Shown here: one piece after another, positions 57,079-64,000 of the stretch | How the letters are laid out: the number at the start of each line of letters is the position of its first letter | Position numbering within the stretch: position 1 is the stretch's first letter | NCBI RefSeq assembly: GCF_036850765.1 | Contig: NC_089492.1 | Span: forward strand, 288,646,590 to 288,710,589 | Length of the DNA: 64,000 nucleotides | DNA from: Saccopteryx bilineata | Taxonomy: Eukaryota > Chordata > Mammalia > Chiroptera > Emballonuridae | Reading direction: 5' to 3' | Notes under the pieces: model-generated | What the model saw: only the letters and a program-made list of their open reading frames with translations | What the model was told of the DNA's origin: nothing | Databases searched by the model: none | Program-made: the position numbers and the translations under genes

Positions 57079-57874
57079 GCTGAGCACAGCCATGAATCGC
57101 AAGCTCCGGGAGAGGGGCAAGGGGCGGGCAGCAGGAGTACTCGCTGTGGCCTCTCCTGGGCTATTGCTAAGTGACCAAGGGGCAGAGCCTCGGCTGGGGG
57201 TCCAGTCCCGGTGCCCTCCAGCCCTTGGGCCCCTCAGCCAGGTCTCTGGGCTTCTCTCCAGCTCTCCTCCCCAGCGCGCCACACTGCTCTGGGGAACGGG
57301 GCTACCTGGTCCTTTCCGTGGCTCAGTACTCTCTCCTGGCACCTGGTCCCCACGGGCCCCAACGAGGGCTGTGCCAGGAGCTAAGCACTTGCCGGCCTGC
57401 CACACGCGTGTGTCACCGGGGCTCCGACCCAGTTCCCGCTCACCCCAGGCTCTGGCGTTCCAGCCCAGTCCAATGTGCCTGGGCTGCGTAGATCTCAAAA
57501 ACTTCCTAAAAGTACTGAGCATCCACAAAGAATAAATGAAGTGAAAACTCCTCATCAAAGTGTATTTGCTGAGGCCTATTTCTTGGAGCCTTGCCAAGCG
57601 GCTGGAACTGATCTTGAAGGGGTTTATGATGAGCGTGGGCCCCGCCCCCACCCTCCCCACTGTGAGTTACTGAGCCCCCCCCCACCGCAGTTTAACAGGC
57701 AGCCAGCACTGAGGACTGAGGAGGAAGGTGCCCCCGACAGTACCCCTTGGTCTGGCTCCCTCCTGGCCTCACTCAGCACAGTGCAACAGGGCTTTGCACA
57801 CTTTGACTGAACGGATGAAGAGTGGGAGACAGCGAGTCTCTGGGGAGGCCAGGGCTGTGTCCTGTGGTGCTAGC
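57079..57874. other. GC-rich unique sequence, no gene seen
   Basis: No exon or repeat identified. The 196-codon minus frame (57070-57660) resembles no known protein. Confidence 0.5.
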
Positions 57875-58029
57875 CAGAGGTGAATTAAGGTCGACTGAGG
57901 CCCCAGGCACAGAAGAAGATATTGGGCCCCTTACATAAGAAAAAAGCACAAAGTTGGGGTTTTGCGGGGCCCTTCAGAAGTCAGGGTCCAGGGCGTGCAC
58001 CGGTGTGCCCGCCGTTAAATCCGCCCCTG
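57875..58029. mobile_element. hAT-type MITE, 155 bp
   Basis: The ends are inverted: CAGAGGTGAATTAA at the left, TTAAATCCGCCCCTG at the right (11 of 14 complementary positions). The flanking 8-bp sequences gtgctagc (57867-57874) and gtgctagg (58030-58037) match at 7 of 8, a hAT-type target duplication. The interior has 'ggccccttacataagaaaa' and no coding capacity. Confidence 0.85.
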
Positions 58030-58429
58030 GTGCTAGGAGTGTTTGGTGAACATTCCAGGTAGCTGGCCCTTGTCCTTCCTCATCCACTGGGCCATGGTCC
58101 CCTGTTCCCAGAAGCAGGGATTTATGAGATGCAAACAACACCAGGAGCCGGTTCCCAAAGCCCCCGGAGGCCATGCCGAAGGTGTGGAGGGCAAATGCGG
58201 CCCGGACCCTGGCCTGCCCAGCTCGGCACGTGGGGCCCGGAACGCTGGCATTTCTGGCTGTGATTACTGCTTCACTCCAGAGCCCCTGCTGGGCCCAGTG
58301 ACACCCTGCCTGGGGCCCTCGGCCACGCGCACAGCTGCGGGTAGTGGGGGAGTCCAGCAAAGGCATTGTTGCTTAAAACAGGCGATGGGGTTTTGTTTAT
58401 GGAGAAGGCGGAGGGACCAGGCCACGGCT
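58030..58429. other. unique sequence, nothing recognised
   Basis: Mixed to GC-rich. No exon or repeat. Confidence 0.5.
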
Positions 58430-58628
58430 GTTAATGCGAGGCTGGGCTCCCTGCCAAGACATTAAGTGGAATCGAATTCCTGAAACCAGCTTTAATCAGC
58501 AGATTTTTAAGGTTAGAATTACTCTCTCCACTCAAAGCCTTGCCAAGGTTAATTCGAGCCCGAGCATGCAGAATTAATGGGCTGGACAGAGGGAGGTGGC
58601 CTTTTCCCCAATTTTTTCTCAAGTTCAC
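58430..58628. other. AT-richer block with homeodomain-like sites, candidate conserved element
   Basis: Non-repetitive block with TTAAGTG (58462-58468, an NKX2-type core), 'agctttaatcagcag', 'aaggttagaattactc', 'aaggttaattcgagc' and 'cagaattaatgggc'. Regularly spaced TAAT-type cores. Function is inference. Confidence 0.38.
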
Positions 58629-58890
58629 AAAAACATCCCTACCAAAGAGACGGGGCCACAGGGCAGAGCCGCCTGTGAGGGAAGCACCCTGGTATCCGGC
58701 ATCGGGCAACCAGTCTGGGGCCTGCGTCAGAAACACACACAGAGGGAGTCGGGCCAAGGGGCGGTTCCGGCAGAAGAGAGACGCCAGGAAAGGCAGCAAG
58801 TCTGGTCCTAGGAGCCACTGGGATGCGTCTAGCAGAGGCTGCTCGGCCATGCCCTCCCCCCATGGCCCCGGGGTCATCTAGGAGGGGTAC
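58629..58890. other. unique sequence, nothing recognised
   Basis: GC-rich. No exon or repeat. Confidence 0.5.
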
Positions 58891-59100
58891 GAGCCTCGGC
58901 TAGTCACTCAGTCTCCCTGGGCCTCCACTTCCCCACCTGTAGAATGGGAATAACACTCATGCCAGTGATGATAATAACAGCGAGGCGTAAACCGTCACTG
59001 GTTCTCAGGGAGAGACCCGTGGTTCGGCAGAAAGACAGGCTGGCACTCGTAGGGCTGTGTGACCTTGGACAAGGGGCTTCCCTTCTTCTGAAGAAAGGGC
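58891..59100 (+). mobile_element. MIR fragments
   Basis: 'gcctcggctagtcactcagt', 'ctccctgggcctccacttcc' and 'tagaatgggaataacactca' give a MIR core at 58891-58990. 'gctgtgtgaccttggacaag' with 'gggcttcccttctt' gives a second MIR core at about 59055-59095, in the same orientation. Confidence 0.75.
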
Positions 59101-60624
59101 TATGAAGAGCACCGGCCCTCACGGGAAGAGCAGGTGACATGGGCTGTCCCCAAGGAGTCCTGTGTCCTCAGGCCCGGCCTGCCGGGGCCTTGTGCTCAGC
59201 ACTGCCGTCCTGGCCTGGGCACCGCTGGAGGAGAGCTGTCACTGCGGGACGGGGGACCCTCCCGACACTCCCTGATCCTGGGTGTGAAATGGGCCTGCAC
59301 TCCTCAGAGCACAGGTGGCTCTGGGCGGGGTTTGGAGCTCTGTATCTCTGGTGCCCGTGTCAGAAGAAGGTGGGCGGGTGCCGACCCGGTCCTGTGGGTT
59401 TGTGGGGTTAAACGACAAGACATTTTCAGTGACTGGCATGTAGGAAGTCGATCAGCATGGGTTTCCTCAGTTTCCCCTGATACAGGCTCCTCCTGAAACC
59501 TGAGGATGACATTCCACAGGGACACTATGTCACCTGTCCCTAGACAAGAGAGCTGGGGACAGCTGCAGGCCCAGAGAGAGCCCTGCTCAGGCTGTGTGGG
59601 GCAGTGCGGGAGGTGTGGGGGGTGCAGGAAGAACGGGGGGTGTCCCTGTCTTTCCTCTCCAGCTTTCTCAGGCCACCAGGGCTTGTTTTAAAATAGGCAA
59701 CAGTGCGGGGAACCCTAGAACCTGCCACCATGCAGATGGGAGGGGAGCAAGTCAGAAACTCCTCTGGGATCAGCACCGTGACCCCTCCCCCCAAGGAGCT
59801 GGGAACCCTCTTTTTGGAAAAGAGCCAGATCCTCCTGAACCCGTTCAGATTCTCCCTGAAATTCCCAGCTTTCCTCGGGACCAACCGGACTGAACCAATC
59901 CCATCCCAGGAGCACGGCAGGTGCCCTTCCTGGCCTTGGCCTGGCTGTGTGGGGCCAGTGCGGGGAGGGGAGGAGGCCGGGGTGGAGGCTGGGCAGCAGC
60001 CCCTAGGTGACAGGGAGTTTCCCACCTGCCTCTCTCCTTCCTTCTCACTGGACTAGGGGGTCTTCCATGAACCCAGCCAACACGCTGTCCCCTGCCTGAG
60101 AGTCAGAGGATCGGAGAGTCAGAAGGAGGGAGGCCAGGAGGACCAAGCTGCTGACCAGACCACATCCTGCACAGCCGGGCCCGGGTGCCATCTGTCTCAT
60201 CCCAGGAGAGCTCGGAGGGGTACAGCTGCTGCCCCCGCCCCGGGCACAGCTCTGAAATGCAACCCATCAAATCCTGCCCTCATGTCACCCCACCCAGAGC
60301 CTGCGAGCCCCCCTCCTGTGTGCCCCTTCACTCTGCCTGTCCCCGCGCAAGCTCTCTCCACTGTCCCCCCCCCCGCACCCCTCCCCACTCCACAGCGAAG
60401 ACAGTGATTTGAAGGCCAGAGTCTCCCTGTCGATCCCGTCTGGGGTCCACTCCCTGTCCCCAGGACGAGGTGCTACCCCCCTCACCATGGGGTCTGGCCC
60501 CCACTCACTCTCTCCTCGCTCCGCAATGCCACAGCCTCTCCCCCACTTCCAGTCCCGTGAACGGAGTCCGCCCTCCACTTCCTTGGAGCCGGGCCATGCC
60601 CTCAGCTGGAAGGCTATTCGAACA
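59101..60624. other. GC-rich unique sequence, no gene seen
   Basis: No exon or repeat family recognised. Frames of 100-160 codons overlap in several phases and look like chance. Confidence 0.48.
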
Positions 60625-61245
60625 TCTTTTTGGAACCCTATGGAGAAACTGTAGCCCGTCCTTCAAAAAGTGACACGTAGCATTACCATACGACCCAGCG
60701 ATTCCCAAAGAATCGAGAGCAGGTACCCCGACAAGCGGGCGCGTGCGCGCGTGCACACACACACACACACACACACACTCACGGTCACAGCGGCTCTCCT
60801 CACACAAGGCAGGCACAGCCCGCGCGAACCATCGGAAGGGTGGACACACAGTGCGGCTCAGCCACACAGTGAACATCTTCCCGCCGTGAGAAGGAATGAG
60901 TGCTCACAGACGCCACGACTCGGATGGGTCTTGAAAACATTATGCTTGGGGAAAGAAGCCAGGCCCAGGGGACACATGTTGTGGGATTCCTTTCCTGTGA
61001 AATGCCCAGAGTGGGCAAACCCACAGAGACAGACAGCAGGTGGCCAGGAGCTGGGGAGCGCCCCCTGGGGGGTGACGGATGAAGGGTATGGGGTCTCCTG
61101 GGGGGACGAGATGTGAGATGTTGTGGAACCAGACGGAGCTGTTGGTTGGAGAGCCTTGTGAGCGTCCTAGGTATCTCTCTACTGTTCTCTTAAAAATGGG
61201 TGACTTTATGTTATGTGAACCTCACTTCAGGTGAAAAAGCAAAAC
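60625..61245 (+). mobile_element. LINE-1 3' end (ORF2 tail and 3' UTR)
   Basis: Landmarks in order: 'ctttttggaaccctatggag', 'attaccatacgacccagcga', 'ttgaaaacattatgcttggg', 'gaaagaagccaggcccagg', 'gtggccaggagctggggagc', then 'aaaaatgggtgactttatg' and 'gtgaacctcacttcagg'. Truncated and non-coding. It contains the alternating CG/CA tract at 60739-60778. Confidence 0.85.
60739..60778. repeat. (CG)n-(CA)n alternating purine-pyrimidine tract
   Basis: Forty bases of unbroken alternation: a CG/TG-rich left part then a CA run. It sits inside the L1 fragment and probably grew there from a short seed. Z-DNA-prone by composition. Confidence 0.95.
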
Positions 61246-62694
61246 TGTGGCCCAGGCACAGACGAGGGACAGGGTCCCCACGGCCCTCGGACTTCGTGAG
61301 GACACAGGAAAGACAGGCTGTCCGTGAGTCCACCGCTCAGATGAGACACGTGCTGAGCACCTATTATGTGCTGAGCCCTCGAAGGTGCCAGGGACTCGAT
61401 GGGGGACGAAGAAGTCAACCCTGCCCTCTGGGGCTCACATCTTGGGGAAGGGGCTAGCCCACCCTCCTGGTCTGGGCAGCTGCCTGGAAAGCCCACTGCC
61501 CAGATCTCAGAACTAAAGGCGGACTTCTCCTGCCTCTCACACCCCTCTCTACAGTTTCTGAGGGTCATCTTTTCAGTGAGACTGTCCACTCATGGGTGTG
61601 GGCTTGACCTTGAACTTCCCCTCTGTTTTCACCGCCCTCCCCCGGTCTGCACAAGGCCTGGCACAGAGGGAGTCTGTTGTGTGAAACCATGACTGCCCAG
61701 GGATGGGACCGACGGGCTGTCTGGGTGGGATGGTGGGGACTCGGTCCTGCGGGCCGTTTGGGCAGAGGCCCTGTCCATACTCGGCCATCCAGCCTCGACC
61801 TCGCTGAGAGAGCGCACAGAGACGGAAGGAAGAAAGGGAGGACGTCTCCCCATTGAAGAGCTTCTCAAGAAAATTTGGCTTCACTGTCCTCTATGTCTCC
61901 CCTGGAGTTCTAGCACTGAACGTTCTGGAAAAGCTTGCTGGCCCAAGGACCACAGGAGGGAAAGTCACTTGGGAGAGATGGAGCCTCAGCCTCCGGCCAG
62001 GTCGCAGCTTACTGGTCTCGGCATCCCCAGGGCAGAATCGAGACGCCCCCTCGAGCAGGGCCAGGCAGTGAGGGCAGCCAGCTGGTGTCACTGGGGAAGG
62101 AGGTTCCATGGCAAGCGGCCCCCTAGGTGGCCGCAGCCGCTGGGAACATGATCTGGAGCTCGGGAAATCCACTCCGCAAACCCACCCCTGTGGGTGGCGA
62201 GAGGGACAACGTGCACAAGGTGGAAGGTGGCTGGCATGTACCTGGAACAGGGTTGGGGCTGGCTCAATGCAGCAGGGACAGGCAAGAGAGGTGGGCTCTC
62301 CGGACCAGGAGCCTACGCACAGTGTGAGTGTGTGTGAGTGTGTGTGGGGGGGGGCGGGGCACGGGGCATCTTGAGGCTCAGCGACACGTACGTTAAGTCC
62401 AGCAGCTGATCCTACATCCATTAAGGCAGTGCCCGCCTGGGTCTATGTAATCACACCTGCTTCTCCCCAGCAAGCATGCACCTTCGCCGGCCTCCCCCGG
62501 GAAATAACAGATTGTCCTGCAGCCTTCAGGAGACAAGCCTCCCTCGGGGGGACGGGGTCCATGGGCTGCATCCTTGATGGGGAGAGGCGGGCACCCCACA
62601 AGGAGCGGCTCTCTCTGGGCCAGGGGGTGGGGGCTCTCATTCTCGACCCTCATTTTCTCTACCTGGTGATGGAGCTGCAGGTTCTGGGAAGAGA
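61246..62694. other. unique sequence with a short old-repeat piece; no gene seen
   Basis: At 61335-61445 'gtgctgagcacctattatgt' and 'gtgccagggactcgatgggg' belong to an old dispersed repeat of uncertain name, probably the same family as at 34060. A short TG/G run lies at 62322-62357. No exon recognised. Confidence 0.45.
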
Positions 62695-62845
62695 GAATGC
62701 GGTATTTTAACGTGTGTAATGACATACAGGCTGCATGCGGAACAAGTTCCCTGGATGTATAAAATGGGAGAGAAACAGGTTTTCTGTCGCCTGCAACTAT
62801 TTGGCAGCGTTAAAATATGACTTGTCGGAATCCAATATGCTGCTA
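62695..62845. other. AT-richer block, candidate conserved element
   Basis: Non-repetitive block with 'gcggtattttaacgtgtg', 'gtgtaatgacatacagg', 'gcgttaaaatatgacttg' and 'tccaatatgctgctaacc'. Composition-based only. Confidence 0.35.
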
Positions 62846-63554
62846 ACCTGCACAGGGCGGGCTGGAATCTTGCAGGCAGGGGAGGTGGTGGGGCGGGCAG
62901 CCCCGGGCACCTGGATAATTCAATCCCACCTGTCTGCAGCTGGGCATCTGTGCTGCTTGCCAGGCGGCTGCTGCAGTGGCTCTTCCCCCCCCCACACCCC
63001 CACCCCTGCCCACCAAGGTGAGCTGAGTCCCTGGGCCCGGCCTCCCTCTGCTGCGGGGAACAGAAATTCTCCCGCAATGCCCCACTTGCTGAGGTAAGCT
63101 CAGCTACCCGGGTCATGTCTTGAGAGATCAGGTTCTGTTCCAACACACAGTCCTTCTTCCAGGACATGGAGGCTCAAGAACATTCCAGAGCCATGGAAGC
63201 ATCACATTTCCTGCCTTCCCGCCTGACCTGTCAGCCCAGGGAGGCGGAGGCGGCGGCGGCACACTTATTAGCGGCATGTATCACTTATTAGAATTCCACA
63301 CCAGGGAGCCCCCACTCCCACACCATGCCCGCTGCCGGGGAGAGGGCCAGCCAGCTCTGCGGCCTCCTCCTCACCCCAGAATTTGCCCAGGGAAAGAGAG
63401 GGGGTGGGGGCAGAGGCCTGGGTGTGGCACCAAGCCCTCTGCTCTGCAAACACCAGGGCTGGATCCGGGGGTAGGATGGGGAGTGGAAGGGGGGTCTGTC
63501 CGTCTGCTAGGGGACTCAGCAACATGGGTGGTTGGTGTGGACCTGACTGAGAGC
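62846..63554. other. GC-rich unique sequence
   Basis: A short GGC triplet run at about 63243-63260, then 'acttattagcggcatgta' and a repeated 'tcacttattagaattcc'. No exon recognised. Confidence 0.48.
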
Positions 63555-63665
63555 GGGGGCTCTGGGTCAGAGTGACCTGGGAGTGAGCCTGGATTCACGG
63601 TACCCGCGACCTTGGGCAGACGACACAGCTTCTCTGGGCCCCGGGGTCTGTGCTGAGCAGGAGGC
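63555..63665 (+). mobile_element. MIR fragment
   Basis: 'gggctctgggtcagagtgac', 'ctgggagtgagcctggattc', then 'ccgcgaccttgggcagacga' with 'cacagcttctctgggcc' is the MIR core in plus orientation. Confidence 0.7.
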
Positions 63666-64000
63666 AGGGGAATTGCTTCTCCCTCCTACGGCTGTGTACC
63701 TGGCAGGAACACAGACGCCAGCCCCTCGGATCCGGCACAGGGGGCCCGGCATACGCAGCAGCCTCGTCCCTGGGAGGCAGAAGACGATGGGGCCCCTGCC
63801 CTCTGAGTGCTGCTTGCAGGCTGGGGACGCCCCCTCCCCACTGAGAAGCTCCTCAACAAGGTTCGGCCCCCAGAACCAGCCAGGAGGGCCAGAGAACACT
63901 GCGGCTAGCTGTGGGGCTTGTGTGCGTATGTGTGTGTCTCTTCCTCCCTCGAAGGCTCGGTCACCCCGGCCCTCGGCGTGCTGCGGCCTCTGCCCTGCCT
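63666..64000. other. unique sequence, nothing recognised
   Basis: GC-rich to the window end. A short TG run at about 63918-63937. Confidence 0.5.

Overview
This window looks like gene-free nuclear DNA from a placental mammal, most likely a bat. I found no exon, RNA gene or CRISPR array that I can support. The mammalian signal comes from many old MIR, L2, L1 and Tigger fragments. The bat signal comes from one tRNA-derived SINE at 8573-8930. Its tRNA-like head, its 'ggagaagcacccatctgctt' block and its 'catgcgggagtctgtctctg' tail match the VES SINE family of Chiroptera as I remember it. Species cannot be told from the sequence. The long open frames (up to 408 codons) come from stop-poor tandem repeats or GC-rich unique DNA and are not gene evidence.

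Layout. 0-9 kb: a CT-rich tract, a 0.6-kb GC-rich minisatellite, a GA-rich tract, a dead L1 (about 4.1-6.5 kb) carrying a nested hAT element, a 0.5-kb (ATCC)n array, then a MIR followed by a Tigger-like element with the SINE inside it. 9-22 kb: mostly GC-rich unique sequence with an old L1 end and a GT-rich array. 22-29 kb: a retroviral-type solo LTR, a nearly palindromic hAT MITE, AT-rich blocks, a second Tigger/MER2-like element and an L2 tail. 29-37 kb: a TG-rich array, MIR, an unnamed old dispersed repeat split by an L1 3' end, and an array of 31 exact 10-bp units with E-box motifs. 37-50 kb: unique sequence, MIR/L2 pieces, an (AT)n hairpin tract and a 23-copy G-rich minisatellite. 50-64 kb: more of the unnamed old repeat, a small CpG-dense patch, a 155-bp hAT MITE, an L1 end holding a 40-bp Z-DNA-type tract, and MIR fragments.

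The non-repeat sequence is mostly GC-rich and broken by short AT-rich, TAAT-rich islands of 70-340 bp. That pattern is typical of conserved non-coding enhancers around developmental genes. Calling them enhancers is inference, because no alignment could be run. No exciting new system such as a defence locus, gene cluster or new RNA family was found. The items most worth a second look are the helically phased E-box array (36.4 kb), the CpG-dense patch beside an AT-rich block (51.8-52.2 kb), the perfect-hairpin MITE (23.7 kb) and the AT-rich island set.
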